From NCBI GenBank assembly GCA_030748775.1, contig JASMLH010000007.1:1-56435 (forward strand): a stretch of 56,435 nucleotides of DNA, in the 5' to 3' direction. Position 1 is the first letter of the stretch; every line of letters begins with the position of its first letter. Origin of the DNA: Candidatus Thalassarchaeaceae archaeon (GTDB lineage: Archaea; Thermoplasmatota; Poseidoniia; Poseidoniales; Thalassarchaeaceae). Below the pieces are notes generated by a model that had not been told where the DNA came from, searched no databases, and was given only the letters and a program-made list of their open reading frames with translations. The translations under genes and the position numbers were made by a program. Of the stretch, positions 16,920 to 25,583 are shown piece after piece.

Positions 16920-19127
16920 TCAATCCGTATAATTGGCTTCTCCGGGGATTTCCTCCTTCAGACCCTTCCTCTGCCTAATCTCGGCAACAATCTTGTGGAA
17001 CAAGTTAGGAGGGACCTGCTGGTAGCCTGCGTTCTCTGTATTCCATACTGCCCTTCCCTGCGTGGCTGCCCTAATATCGTTAGAGAATCCGAATGACTCT
17101 GCAACTGGCATCTTTCCAAGAACACTGGTAACGTCTCCTTCCACAGGCATGTCCTCAATAACGCCCCTCCTGGTGTTGAGTTGCCTGGTTATTCCACCGG
17201 CCCACTCAGTTGGTGCATCTATCCTGATCTTCTGTATTGGCTCGAATAGGACTGAATTTGCCCTTATCAGTGCACCTTTGATTGAGTTCCTCACTGCAGG
17301 TATGGTCTGAGCAGGACCGCGATGAATTGCATCTTCGTGTAGCTTTGCATCTACAAGGCGGGCCATCACGCCAGTCAATGGCTCTTCGGCAATGGGTCCC
17401 TTCTTGCATACGTCATTGAAGGCCTCGATAATTAGTTCCCTGGTCTCGTGCAGATTCTGGATTCCCTTAGTATCGTTAACCAAGACAGATGTGCCATTAA
17501 TTGCGTATATCTTACGCATCAGATCTTTGTCCATTCCATATTCGGCAAATTTGTTGCCAGTCTCCTTTGCATCCTTGGTCCGGACAGGACCATCACCGAA
17601 GTGCCCCTCACGCAGTGCGGTGACTACTTCCTCTGGGAGTTGCTCGACCTCGACATAAAACCGATTATGCCTGTTGGGGGACTTGCCCTCAAATGAACGG
17701 CCTTTGTTATCGTCAGATATTGACTCCCTATAAACTACGATTGGATTGCTCTGATTTACCTTGATTCCCTGTTCCTCCTCGAGTCGGTAAATCGTTATCT
17801 CAAGATGAAGTTCCCCCATTCCGGCTAGTAACGCTTCGCCAGTTTCTTGATTCGTAGTTACTTGAAGAGAAGCATCGGCCTTGCCTAGGCTACGAAGTGC
17901 GTCGACGAACTTAGGCAAGTCCTTCAGTGACTTTGGCTCGATAGCTATCGTAACAACTGGTTCCGAATAGTGCCTAATGGCCTCAAATGGCGTTGAGTCC
18001 TGTTCACGGGATAGCGTCACTCCAGCAGCGGCACTTCTTACCCCAGTTAGTGCAGCAATGTTCCCAGCAGAAACTCCTGGCACCGGAATTCGGTCCCCTC
18101 CAACCATCATGCTGACTTGCTGAACTCGTTCGGCTTTCGCCCCGCCAATTGACCAAACAGACTCTCCCTGCTTTATCGTTCCAGAGTAAACCCTTCCTAC
18201 TGCAACCTCTCCAGCATGGGGATCCATCCAAATTTTTGTTATCATCAGCGATAGGGGCCCATCAGAGTCACACCCAATCATTGCCTTGCCAGTAGTGGAA
18301 TCTAAGTCACCCTGCCAAATATTCGGGATTCTGTACTCTTGGGCAATGAGGGGAGAAGGTAGCTTCTCTACTGCCATATCAAGTAGAACCTCGTGAACGG
18401 GGGCCTTTCCAGCTAGCTCTTTCTGTTGCTCGTTGTGGCAGTGCTCAAATATGTCCTTGAATGAAATCCCTGACTTTGCCATATACGGGACCGTGATGCC
18501 CCAATTGTGGTATGCCGAGCCGAATGCAACTGTGCCGTCCTGAACGCTAACCTGCCAGTCACTCTTGTGCTCTTCCGGAGCGAAGGAGCGAATCAGCTTG
18601 TTGACCTTAGTAATCTGAGTCATAAATCTCTCTTGCATGTCCTCGGGGGTTACCTGTAATTCGTTGATCAATCTGTCGACCTTATTGATGAATAGGACAG
18701 GCTTCACTTTCTCCTTCAGTGCCTGCCTGACCACGGTCTCTGTCTGTGGCATCGCACCCTCAACTGCGCATGTCAGGATTATGCACCCATCCACAGCGCG
18801 CATTGCTCTTGTCACATCCCCGCCGAAATCCACGTGGCCAGGAGTATCGATCAGGTTGATCAGGTAGTCTTCGCCATTTACACTGTGAACCATGGATGCG
18901 CTGGCAGCGTTAATCGTGATTCCGCGAGCGCTTTCCTGGTCGTCGAAATCGAGAACGCGGGACTTCCCAGCAAGATCCTCGGACATCATCCCTGCACCTG
19001 CAATTAGGTTGTCGGATAGAGTAGTCTTACCATGGTCGATATGCGCAGCAATAGCAAGGTTGCGGATTCTTTCACGGTTGTGCATTACTTCGGTTGCACG
19101 CTTGATATTGTCTTCCTTACGACCCAT
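16920..19127 (-). CDS. fusA: Translation elongation factor 2 (aEF-2)
   Basis: Translocase GTPase of the ribosome, 735 residues. G1 is AHIDHGKTT, G3 is DTPGHVDFGG, G4 is NKVD. Domain IV carries the diphthamide site: His602 in DAIHRGPAQ, the residue modified by the Dph pathway; dph6 is in this window at 28.6 kb. The C-terminus (RQRKGLKEEIP) is typical. It follows S7 by 99 bases, with a GGTGA ribosome-binding-type sequence just before the ATG. EF-1alpha and S10, usual followers, are not downstream; the convergent isomerase/prenyl synthase gene ends 3 bases away. Confidence 0.97.
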   Translation of the reverse strand: MGRKEDNIKRATEVMHNRERIRNLAIAAHIDHGKTTLSDNLIAGAGMMSEDLAGKSRVLDFDDQESARGITINAASASMVHSVNGEDYLINLIDTPGHVDFGGDVTRAMRAVDGCIILTCAVEGAMPQTETVVRQALKEKVKPVLFINKVDRLINELQVTPEDMQERFMTQITKVNKLIRSFAPEEHKSDWQVSVQDGTVAFGSAYHNWGITVPYMAKSGISFKDIFEHCHNEQQKELAGKAPVHEVLLDMAVEKLPSPLIAQEYRIPNIWQGDLDSTTGKAMIGCDSDGPLSLMITKIWMDPHAGEVAVGRVYSGTIKQGESVWSIGGAKAERVQQVSMMVGGDRIPVPGVSAGNIAALTGVRSAAAGVTLSREQDSTPFEAIRHYSEPVVTIAIEPKSLKDLPKFVDALRSLGKADASLQVTTNQETGEALLAGMGELHLEITIYRLEEEQGIKVNQSNPIVVYRESISDDNKGRSFEGKSPNRHNRFYVEVEQLPEEVVTALREGHFGDGPVRTKDAKETGNKFAEYGMDKDLMRKIYAINGTSVLVNDTKGIQNLHETRELIIEAFNDVCKKGPIAEEPLTGVMARLVDAKLHEDAIHRGPAQTIPAVRNSIKGALIRANSVLFEPIQKIRIDAPTEWAGGITRQLNTRRGVIEDMPVEGDVTSVLGKMPVAESFGFSNDIRAATQGRAVWNTENAGYQQVPPNLFHKIVAEIRQRKGLKEEIPGEANYTD

Positions 19128-19162
19128 TGTCTCACCTTATTGAGCCGCCGACCTGAAATCGG

Positions 19163-19173
19163 TTCATAAATGC
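19163..19173 (-). promoter_or_regulatory. Possible TATA box upstream of aEF-2
   Basis: In the 99-base gap between S7 and EF-2 the minus strand reads GCATTTATGAA about 40 bases before the EF-2 ATG. It could give EF-2 its own promoter in addition to read-through from S12-S7. By eye only. Confidence 0.25.
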
Positions 19174-19226
19174 AATTGGCCCCAAATGAGAAAGTGTTGC
19201 AGAACGCATTACTGGGAGCCCCCGCA

Positions 19227-19847
19227 TCATCTTGCAGATGCGGCTATCCTTTCGACCTCGTGCCGCTTTCCCACGGCATATGAGTTAACATCCCCTTCTG
19301 CAGCCTTGCTTAGCTCAGAGATGATTCCCTCAGTAAGAGATTTCTTACTCTTCATTGTCGCAGATGCAGAGCCAACTGCCAAGTTCCTAAGTGCGACATC
19401 AAGCCTCCTGCTAGGGGAGGAGTCTACGGCCTTTGGCTGACTAACAGCACCTATTCTGACCCTTGTAGTCTCTTCACATGGGGCTGCTTCGGTAATTGCA
19501 TCGATGAATTTCTGTAGTGGGTTTTGGCCGCTTCTTTCGTAAATTCTATCAAAAGCCGATTCAAGTGACTTGGCGCAGTACTGCTTCTTGCCGCTGTATT
19601 TACCTGAACGCATCAGGTTATTGATGAAGCGCTCGGTTACGGAGAGTCCTTGCTTCCCGAACCAAGCATTGGCATGTCTGCCTCCCGTATGAGGGGCTCC
19701 TATCATCTTGAGGTTCACGTACGGGGAAATCCCTGGATCTGCACAGATTACCTCGGTGGCATCCCACTTGCCGAACACCATCGTGCCGATTCCGGCAATG
19801 GGTTCCTCCTCGGGACTCTCTACTAATGTTTCATTTTCATCGACCAT
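19227..19847 (-). CDS. rps7: 30S ribosomal protein S7 (uS7)
   Basis: Small-subunit protein nucleating assembly of the 16S rRNA 3' domain. The 206-residue length with an acidic N-terminal extension is archaeal. Conserved parts include ERFINNLMRSGKYSGKK, the Arg-rich VRIGAVSQPKAVDSSPSRRLDVALRNL and the C-terminal SYAVGKRHEVERIAASAR. It follows S12 by 10 bases and precedes EF-2, the conserved str-type gene order. Confidence 0.96.
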   Translation of the reverse strand: MVDENETLVESPEEEPIAGIGTMVFGKWDATEVICADPGISPYVNLKMIGAPHTGGRHANAWFGKQGLSVTERFINNLMRSGKYSGKKQYCAKSLESAFDRIYERSGQNPLQKFIDAITEAAPCEETTRVRIGAVSQPKAVDSSPSRRLDVALRNLAVGSASATMKSKKSLTEGIISELSKAAEGDVNSYAVGKRHEVERIAASAR

Positions 19848-19857
19848 GGGGGCAACC

Positions 19858-20298
19858 TCACCTTACTGGCTTCTCCTTTCTGCCACGTACCATCTCGTCT
19901 AGAGAGACGCCGTTGACCTTGATTACCTTGTATCTAACACCCGGAAGGTCCCCGTATGACCTCCCCTTGCTTCCGCCGATTCCCTCTACCATGACCTCAT
20001 CGTGCTCATCGATGAATGAGATTGCACCATCGCCAGGTGCAAATGCCGTGAGTCTGTTACCAGTTCTGATTAGGCTGATCTTTACTGCCTTTCTGATTGC
20101 GGAGTTTGGCTGCTTGGCCTCGAAACCAACCTTCTCAATGACAATTCCTTTTGCTTGGGGGCTTCCTCTTAGGGGGTCATGCTTGAGGACTCCTCCCTGC
20201 TTTCGCTTGGCCTGGCGGTTCCGGAATTGCCTTTCCTTCCAGCGATACCTTTTACGGTCAGATTTCATTTTCGAACCCGAGAATAGCCCCCGACCCAA
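19858..20298 (-). CDS. rps12: 30S ribosomal protein S12 (uS12)
   Basis: Decoding-centre ribosomal protein, 146 residues, the usual archaeal length. Key features are [21 protein letters not shown], the [13 protein letters not shown] loop and the basic C-terminus GRKEKPVR. It begins the S12-S7-EF-2 unit and is divergent from the UbiD-family gene, so the RNA polymerase, L30e and NusA-like genes that often precede it in Euryarchaeota are not here. Confidence 0.97.
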   Translation of the reverse strand: MGRGLFSGSKMKSDRKRYRWKERQFRNRQAKRKQGGVLKHDPLRGSPQAKGIVIEKVGFEAKQPNSAIRKAVKISLIRTGNRLTAFAPGDGAISFIDEHDEVMVEGIGGSKGRSYGDLPGVRYKVIKVNGVSLDEMVRGRKEKPVR

Positions 20299-20378
20299 GT
20301 ATTCACCTCAAAATGACGCCACGGCGACCTGACCTCCGTTTATGAGACTGACGGGAGGGTTTCCCTCTAGTTGAGCAT

Positions 20379-20390
20379 GAAAATATGTAA
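20379..20390 (+). promoter_or_regulatory. Possible promoter element for the UbiD-family gene
   Basis: The AT-rich stretch AAAATATGTAAT lies about 45 bases before the ATG at 20433, in the 134-base intergenic region divergent from S12. It is the best TATA candidate on the plus strand there; found by eye. Confidence 0.25.
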
Positions 20391-20432
20391 TAATGGCCAA
20401 CATTGAAGCAGCATATTCGGCCGGTTGCAGTC

Positions 20433-21704
20433 ATGGCGTTCCGTGAACTACTCGAAGGAGCAAGTGTTGTGGACGATTGCCTGAGTGTAAAATTCTCAAT
20501 TCTCGAAAAATCGATTGCTACGGGTCACGCGCCGATGGTATTCAGCAATCTGGAAGAGTCTCCAGGGCACAAGGCGGCGATAAACATCCTAACTAGGAAT
20601 AGGCTATGCGAATATTTTGGAGTCGCTCCGGGTGATCTGATTGACATATTGGCTTGGGCAATGGAAAATCCCACAGATCCAGTAATTGTTCCTAGGGAGG
20701 AGTCCCCAGTAATGGATAACACGATGGAGGGTGTTGATTTGGGAAGTCTACCGATTCCATGGCACTACCCAGAAGACGGGGGAAGGTATCAGTCGGCATC
20801 AATCATAATTGCAGAATATGGAGGTGAAAGGAATACCTCGTTCCACAGGCAACTTCTGAAAGACGAATGCCATACGACAACAAGGCTTGTTCCTCGGCAC
20901 CTTAGGACAATGGCCGAATCTGCAGAGGATGCTGGGGAGGAGATTCCTATTGTGGTGGTTAATGGTCCGGATCCAGTAGTTCTACTTGCTGGAGCGATGT
21001 CTTTTGATGAGCCACTAGACGAGTTGTCGGTTGCGGCGGCCCTCCATGAACGCCTGTATGACTCCCCGCTAAGGGTCGTAGAAATGTCAAATGGGCTAGT
21101 GGCTCCAGCAGATGCAGAATACGCAATGGAAGCCAGAATAACTCTTGAAAGAAGCTCTGAGGGGCCCTATGTCGACATCACCGGAACAGTGGATGATGTG
21201 AGGATGGAGCCTGTTATCGAGTATGATATGATCCACCATAGGGACAATCCAGTATTCCATGCACTAATTCCTGCTGGAATAGAACACATGACTTTGATGG
21301 GAATGCCCAGGGCACCGACCATAAAGCAGGCAGTATCAAGCGTGGTAGATTGTACTGATGTCCATCTTACCGAGGGGGGTTGTGGATGGTTGTCGTCTGT
21401 GGTTCAAATTACTCCTGCAGAGGTTGGAGATGGGGTTAAAGCAATTCATGCTGCTTTGGATGGCCATAGATCAATGAAGCAGGTCATTATTGTTGACAAG
21501 GACATTGACGTAGCGAGTTCTTCGCGGGTGGAGTGGGCTTTGATGACTAGATGGCAACCCGATAAGGATACGGTTATTCTGTCCGGACAGAAGGGTTCGA
21601 GTTTGGACCCAAGTCGCTCTGAAGACGGGACTACGAGTAAAATCGGCATGGATGCGACGCTTGAACCTGGAGTTGACTGGGGGCCATACGAATCTGTACT
21701 GTGA
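20433..21704 (+). CDS. UbiD-family prFMN-dependent decarboxylase
   Basis: About 423 residues from the ATG at 20433 (a TTG at 20403 is alternative). UbiD family features include LPIPWHYPEDGGRYQSASIII, MGMPRAPTIKQAV and EARITLERSSEGPYVDITG, the region of the catalytic Arg/Glu network. The family uses prenylated FMN. Two roles fit the window. One is anhydromevalonate-phosphate decarboxylase, which makes isopentenyl phosphate for IPK in the archaeal mevalonate pathway. The other is a menaquinone-pathway decarboxylase acting after MqnD. The relatively short length favours the first, but I cannot decide without phylogeny. It is followed by a helical-repeat gene 9 bases downstream. Confidence 0.85.
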   Translation: MAFRELLEGASVVDDCLSVKFSILEKSIATGHAPMVFSNLEESPGHKAAINILTRNRLCEYFGVAPGDLIDILAWAMENPTDPVIVPREESPVMDNTMEGVDLGSLPIPWHYPEDGGRYQSASIIIAEYGGERNTSFHRQLLKDECHTTTRLVPRHLRTMAESAEDAGEEIPIVVVNGPDPVVLLAGAMSFDEPLDELSVAAALHERLYDSPLRVVEMSNGLVAPADAEYAMEARITLERSSEGPYVDITGTVDDVRMEPVIEYDMIHHRDNPVFHALIPAGIEHMTLMGMPRAPTIKQAVSSVVDCTDVHLTEGGCGWLSSVVQITPAEVGDGVKAIHAALDGHRSMKQVIIVDKDIDVASSSRVEWALMTRWQPDKDTVILSGQKGSSLDPSRSEDGTTSKIGMDATLEPGVDWGPYESVL

Positions 21705-21713
21705 GAATTCGAT

Positions 21714-22697
21714 ATGTCTGAGAAGGGTGTGCTTTCGGAGTCATTGCAGCATCCTAGGAGAAGCTTGGGAAATCGCTACAGAAGCCAGGCCGAGAAGTTC
21801 CTAGAGCTTTCTGAAGGTAATGACGAAAACTTGTCTTGGGCAGAACAGAACGCTAGACAGAGCATTTTGTACGACTTTACGAACGGCGACAACTGGAAGA
21901 CATTAGTTCGAATAAAGGTCATTATTGGGGACTCTTTAGGGATCAGAGCAGTTCTAGAGGATCTCTTTGCAGTACTTGGAAGGGATCCAGAAAATATGTC
22001 GCAGTTGGAAGGAATAGACATGTTGAATTCCTCATTTGGCCTATTGGAAGCAGCATTAGCCGCTGACCCTCTAGACCCCGATATATGGTGGGAAAATGTG
22101 GGAGCGCATGAGGATAAATTGGCTGATTTCGCCACGAGGCTCAGGGGATTGGACATCTCTGACCCTAGGGCAAACATCCTCTTCTCCAGAAGGGTCGAGA
22201 GGATTGGTAAGAATGGAGATGAGGCACTATTCATCGAGCTCACCAGGTTCTTGCTGGCACAGCGTCCCGACAATCATGAGGTATGGGAGGAGATTGGGAG
22301 GCTTTACGAGAGGAGGTGTGAATACGATCAGGCTTGGCTGTGCTACGACCAAGCTAGAATCCACTTTCCAGGCTCTAACGCGAGAGAACGATTCAAAGAA
22401 AGAATGGGTGGAATGGTGGAGGGAGAAGGAAAAACGCCTTGGAAGGCCCCTGGGATTTCTGATAGAGTGCAATTCTTGGAGAGAATGCGACAATTGTCAT
22501 CAAAGAGAGGGGCTGAAGCGGTTTCTGGCACTATAGAGGAAAAGATGGATGATGACCCATTTTGGGAAATTGACGCACTAGTGAACGATGGGAAGGCCAA
22601 CGAGGCCTTTTTCCTGGCAAGAAGGATGGCGGCAGAGGGAATAGAGGGCGCTGAGGCAAAGGTCAACGAACTCCTGGAGGAAATGAGAATTGACTGA
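21714..22697 (+). CDS. TPR-like helical-repeat protein
   Basis: A 327-residue soluble protein with repeated amphipathic helices. The clearest TPR-like unit is HEVWEEIGRLYERRCEYDQAWLCYDQARIHFP (about residues 187-218), and degenerate units lie before it (LLEAALAADPLDPDIWWENVG). No catalytic motif is visible. It starts 9 bases after the UbiD gene and its last codons overlap the TTG start of the Nudix gene, so these three are probably one transcript. A scaffold role is likely, with unknown partner. Confidence 0.72.
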   Translation: MSEKGVLSESLQHPRRSLGNRYRSQAEKFLELSEGNDENLSWAEQNARQSILYDFTNGDNWKTLVRIKVIIGDSLGIRAVLEDLFAVLGRDPENMSQLEGIDMLNSSFGLLEAALAADPLDPDIWWENVGAHEDKLADFATRLRGLDISDPRANILFSRRVERIGKNGDEALFIELTRFLLAQRPDNHEVWEEIGRLYERRCEYDQAWLCYDQARIHFPGSNARERFKERMGGMVEGEGKTPWKAPGISDRVQFLERMRQLSSKRGAEAVSGTIEEKMDDDPFWEIDALVNDGKANEAFFLARRMAAEGIEGAEAKVNELLEEMRID

Positions 22698-23088
22698 TGA
22701 ATTCGTAGTAGTTTGGACCGTACCCTCCGAAGGAATCGAAGAAGATTGCTGGTTGATGGTCAAACATAAGAATAGAGGGTGGGAATTTCCTGGAGGAGCT
22801 GTCAATGATGGCGAGGGTGCAGATATTGCTGCTTTGAGGGAGTTATACGAGGAGGCTGGTCTCCTTGGAGTAGCAAAGGCACTAGATTTCAGCCTTATCG
22901 AGGGCGGATGTGTGGCACTTGTCGAAGTCTCGCAATCACCCAGTCCAATTTCATGGAAATCCGAGGATGAGTCCATAGAAGAAGTAGGGTGGTGCTTAGA
23001 AATCCCTGAAGATACTGCTTGGGGGATTGATGAGATTGAGAGGGTCCGAAATCATGACTGGAGCACATCGATTATTCTTGGGTCCTGA
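22690..23088 (+). CDS. Nudix hydrolase
   Basis: A 132-residue pyrophosphohydrolase with a complete Nudix box at about residues 37-59: Gx5Ex7REUxEExGU is fulfilled by GAVNDGEGADIAALRELYEEAGL, here quoted only in its pattern positions (G38, E44, RELYEEAGL from residue 52). The substrate cannot be told. The start is a TTG within the end of the TPR gene (8-base overlap), which indicates translational coupling. Its final 37 bases overlap the convergent helical protein gene. Confidence 0.85.
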   Translation: MTDEFVVVWTVPSEGIEEDCWLMVKHKNRGWEFPGGAVNDGEGADIAALRELYEEAGLLGVAKALDFSLIEGGCVALVEVSQSPSPISWKSEDESIEEVGWCLEIPEDTAWGIDEIERVRNHDWSTSIILGS

Positions 23089-23942
23089 ATCTCTGAGAGG
23101 CGTACCTTTAGCTCTTCACTCCAAGATTGCTCGTCAATAATTTCACCAGCATCAATGACAATTCCAAGGTCATCTCTCGAGGGGCCCGAAAGATCTCGAG
23201 TTAGAATTGGAAGGATGGTTTCCACGGCTTCCTTTACATCAGCGGGGTTCGATGATATCCTGGTTTCCCCCCTGGTTTCCCTGGGCTTTGCCTCACTGAT
23301 TATTTCGGCCATCCTAGATGAAGAAGGGTCCACGTCATCCAAGGCTATGTCTAGCCACTCCATTGCACAAACCAGTGACTCGGCAGACAATTCACTGCCA
23401 GAAAGGCGTTTCATTGCTATCCATAAGTGCCTCATCGCAGACTCGAAATCCCCCATCTCTGCATGAATCCGGCCAGTCTCTAAACGGGATAGTCCGATTA
23501 CGTCGTTTGGATAACCGGCAGAAGAAGAAATGTCTGAAAAGGTGACAAGTGCCATCATTGTCTGGCCTTGATTCCTGTGCCATGAGCCAAGGTTCAGCAA
23601 TGAAATCCCATGCAATGGCGAACCGGGGGCTACCGCCGAAAGCCTTTCCGCACACCATGTCAACTCTTCCCCAATGGATTCTTCACCCTGTGTGCCAAGC
23701 AAGGCCCGCTCCATACGAATCCATGCTTCTGTCTCATGGTTGCGCTCTTCGAGACTGCGTGAACGCTGGAGTATTACCTCGCTAAGTTTGATGGCCTGGT
23801 CTTTGTTTCCCTCTGAAAGTAGAGTCTTGAATAGAATAGCATCGATTGCCAGGTCGGCGGGTGCATTCGTTTCGATTGACTCCAAGCAATCACGCGTCCT
23901 CGAAATCTTCCACCATTTGTTCGTACTGCTTTCGAAGCCCAT
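23052..23942 (-). CDS. Helical-repeat (TPR-like) protein
   Basis: A 296-residue protein made almost wholly of charged and hydrophobic helices; I do not recognise a specific family. Segments such as AIKLSEVILQRSRSLEERNHETEAWIRMERAL and GISLLNLGSWHRNQGQTMMALVTFSDIS have TPR-like spacing. The ATG at 23942 overlaps the prefoldin gene by 53 bases; a TTG at 23885, 5 bases after the prefoldin stop, gives a 277-residue protein and may be the true start. It is the last gene of the proteasome-exosome-prefoldin run. Confidence 0.65.
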   Translation of the reverse strand: MGFESSTNKWWKISRTRDCLESIETNAPADLAIDAILFKTLLSEGNKDQAIKLSEVILQRSRSLEERNHETEAWIRMERALLGTQGEESIGEELTWCAERLSAVAPGSPLHGISLLNLGSWHRNQGQTMMALVTFSDISSSAGYPNDVIGLSRLETGRIHAEMGDFESAMRHLWIAMKRLSGSELSAESLVCAMEWLDIALDDVDPSSSRMAEIISEAKPRETRGETRISSNPADVKEAVETILPILTRDLSGPSRDDLGIVIDAGEIIDEQSWSEELKVRLSEIQDPRIIDVLQS

Positions 23943-24210
23943 CTTCTCTGTCTATGAGCCTCTTCAGGTGCTCCTCGACAGCATCTCTTGAGGACTCTAA
24001 CTCCTTGAGTAGCTTCTCCCTGTCCTCTACTTCCAGGAGAAGGTTTCCCAATGACCTATAGACTGGTCTGTCTGGATGCTGCTTTCCAAGTGCCTCAATG
24101 GTGATTCCAAATTCAGAAACTTGTGATGAGATTGTCTGAATCTGGCTTCTTACTAGCTGAAGTTCTCGGGCGATAGCCTGAATCTCCTCAGTTGATACGC
24201 CGTCTGCCAT
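23890..24210 (-). CDS. pfdB: Prefoldin beta subunit
   Basis: Subunit of the hexameric archaeal prefoldin chaperone. From the ATG at 24210 the protein is 106 residues, with two long coiled-coil helices (residues about 8-45 and 68-104) flanking a short beta region with HPDRPVYRSLGNLLLEV, the typical beta-prefoldin layout. A strong GGAGG lies just before this ATG, which decides the start over a TTG at 24237. It begins one base after the Pcc1 stop, the conserved neighbour order. Confidence 0.88.
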   Translation of the reverse strand: MADGVSTEEIQAIARELQLVRSQIQTISSQVSEFGITIEALGKQHPDRPVYRSLGNLLLEVEDREKLLKELESSRDAVEEHLKRLIDREDGLRKQYEQMVEDFEDA

Positions 24211-24211
24211 G

Positions 24212-24448
24212 TCATCCCCTCCTTGCTGTAGCCTCAAGGGACTGTTCGGAGGCGATTAAAGCTCTCATGACCGTATTCCACCTGGCTCTTAGATCGGTGA
24301 AGCTCTCGGAACGTAAGGAGACTTGGACAGATTCGTCACTGCATATGTAGTCGGCCTCTGTCGTTAAGGAAGAGCCCAAAGCCTCTGGTTGGTCATTTTC
24401 CAATGACAAAAGGAGTTCGATTATGTCATTCCTCTTCTGAGGCTTCAT
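24212..24448 (-). CDS. KEOPS complex subunit Pcc1-like protein
   Basis: A 78-residue protein matching the small Pcc1 dimerization subunit of KEOPS, the complex that makes t6A in tRNA. The best match is the C-terminal helix SFTDLRARWNTVMRALIASEQSL, equivalent to the SLRDLRAA helix of Pcc1. N-terminal LLLSLENDQPEA fits the family start. The gene order L37Ae-Pcc1-prefoldin beta is conserved in Euryarchaeota, which strongly supports the call. It overlaps the L37Ae stop by 23 bases. Confidence 0.75.
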   Translation of the reverse strand: MKPQKRNDIIELLLSLENDQPEALGSSLTTEADYICSDESVQVSLRSESFTDLRARWNTVMRALIASEQSLEATARRG

Positions 24449-24794
24449 CCGAGTCCCTCTGAGATAGTTTTCTCTCGTAGTCTAGTGCTGCCTGCTGAGC
24501 GATTACGGTCATGTCCGTTGCCGTAGCACCCTCCATAGATCTCCTTACAATTCGCTTATTGGCATCTGATGCTCTGGTGTAGGGTTCCCAGACGCCACCT
24601 GAAAAGGTATGCTGGCACTTCTTGCACTCCCATATCCCGGCAGCACGTCGCCTTACCTTGGGATACTGGCAATTAGGGCATGTGTAGTTTCGGGACTTCT
24701 TAGCAATAGCTGACCCGGCTCTGCGCCTTACGCTAACACCGTATCTTGGACCATAACGAGCTGTGGCTCCTGCTTTCTGTGTCCTCTTGGCCAT
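24426..24794 (-). CDS. rpl37ae: 50S ribosomal protein L37Ae (eL43)
   Basis: Zinc-binding large-subunit protein. It has the basic N-terminus MAKRTQKAGATARYG, the four-cysteine ribbon CPNC and CKKC (about residues 39-42 and 57-60) and HTFSGGVWEP. The family is usually about 75-95 residues; here an extra 45-residue acidic tail (DYERKLSQRDSDEASEEE) extends the protein to 122. The tail overlaps the Pcc1 start. Confidence 0.93.
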   Translation of the reverse strand: MAKRTQKAGATARYGPRYGVSVRRRAGSAIAKKSRNYTCPNCQYPKVRRRAAGIWECKKCQHTFSGGVWEPYTRASDANKRIVRRSMEGATATDMTVIAQQAALDYERKLSQRDSDEASEEE

Positions 24795-24809
24795 TCAAAC
24801 CACCACTAT

Positions 24810-25583
24810 TCAATTGATGAGTTCCCTCAATTCCTTTGTCCTATCACAGGCGTGGCCCATGATTTCTGCGAATTCATCCGCCGTGAAAATTCCCTTTAGA
24901 CCCTTCTGTAGTGAGTGGACATTGTCATCGTCGCCCAGTGTAATATGTATCCTCTCATCGCCACCAAGCTCTTCCCTTCCACTGGCGTCATAGACGAATC
25001 GTCCACCGACCCTGTGGTATGAGCACATAATTGGCGTCTTGGACAACGTCAATGGCTCGTCCTCGCCAACCTCGAACCTCTCTGCAGGAATTGTTGCATT
25101 TCTCAGAGCGGTTATTCCCGCCAGTGCGAAGGCGTCGAATAGATTACCATCATCGGAGATTGCAAAAAGATCGAGAATTACCTGCCATGCCTTTTCACCG
25201 GGGATAATGCATAGAGAATCGACATCGATGCATCCCGATTCACGGATTCCTCTATCGACAACCCTTCCCAATTCAATTGACTCGGGACTCGGGGGTCCGG
25301 CTTCCCAATGCCTGCCTGCAATTGGACGGACCTCGGCGGAGCACATTAGTCCACCTTGGTTGGGCCTGTCTGGATATGGTTGCATGATCTGGAACTTTAC
25401 ACCTGCAAATACAATCGTATCGCCCATCCTAACCCTTGCTGAACCCTCGGCCCTTGGCAATACTGAGTGCTTGACATCTAATTCCCTTCCTTCCCATTGC
25501 TTTCTTCCGTCTATCCTTCCATCATTAGCGGCTAGTTCTCCGAGATGGGCTCGCAGCAGTTTAGGAACAATTGGGATTGTCAT
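24810..25583 (-). CDS. rrp42: Exosome core subunit Rrp42
   Basis: Non-catalytic RNase PH-like subunit of the archaeal exosome ring, pairing with Rrp41. From the ATG at 25583 it has 257 residues beginning TIPIVPKLLRAHLGELAANDG, with DGRKQWEGRELDV, SARVRMGDTIVFAGVKF and ESGCIDVDSLCIIPGEKAW as family landmarks. The ATG overlaps the rrp41 stop (ATGA), so the longer open frame to 25658 is not needed. L37Ae follows 15 bases downstream. Confidence 0.94.
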   Translation of the reverse strand: MTIPIVPKLLRAHLGELAANDGRIDGRKQWEGRELDVKHSVLPRAEGSARVRMGDTIVFAGVKFQIMQPYPDRPNQGGLMCSAEVRPIAGRHWEAGPPSPESIELGRVVDRGIRESGCIDVDSLCIIPGEKAWQVILDLFAISDDGNLFDAFALAGITALRNATIPAERFEVGEDEPLTLSKTPIMCSYHRVGGRFVYDASGREELGGDERIHITLGDDDNVHSLQKGLKGIFTADEFAEIMGHACDRTKELRELIN

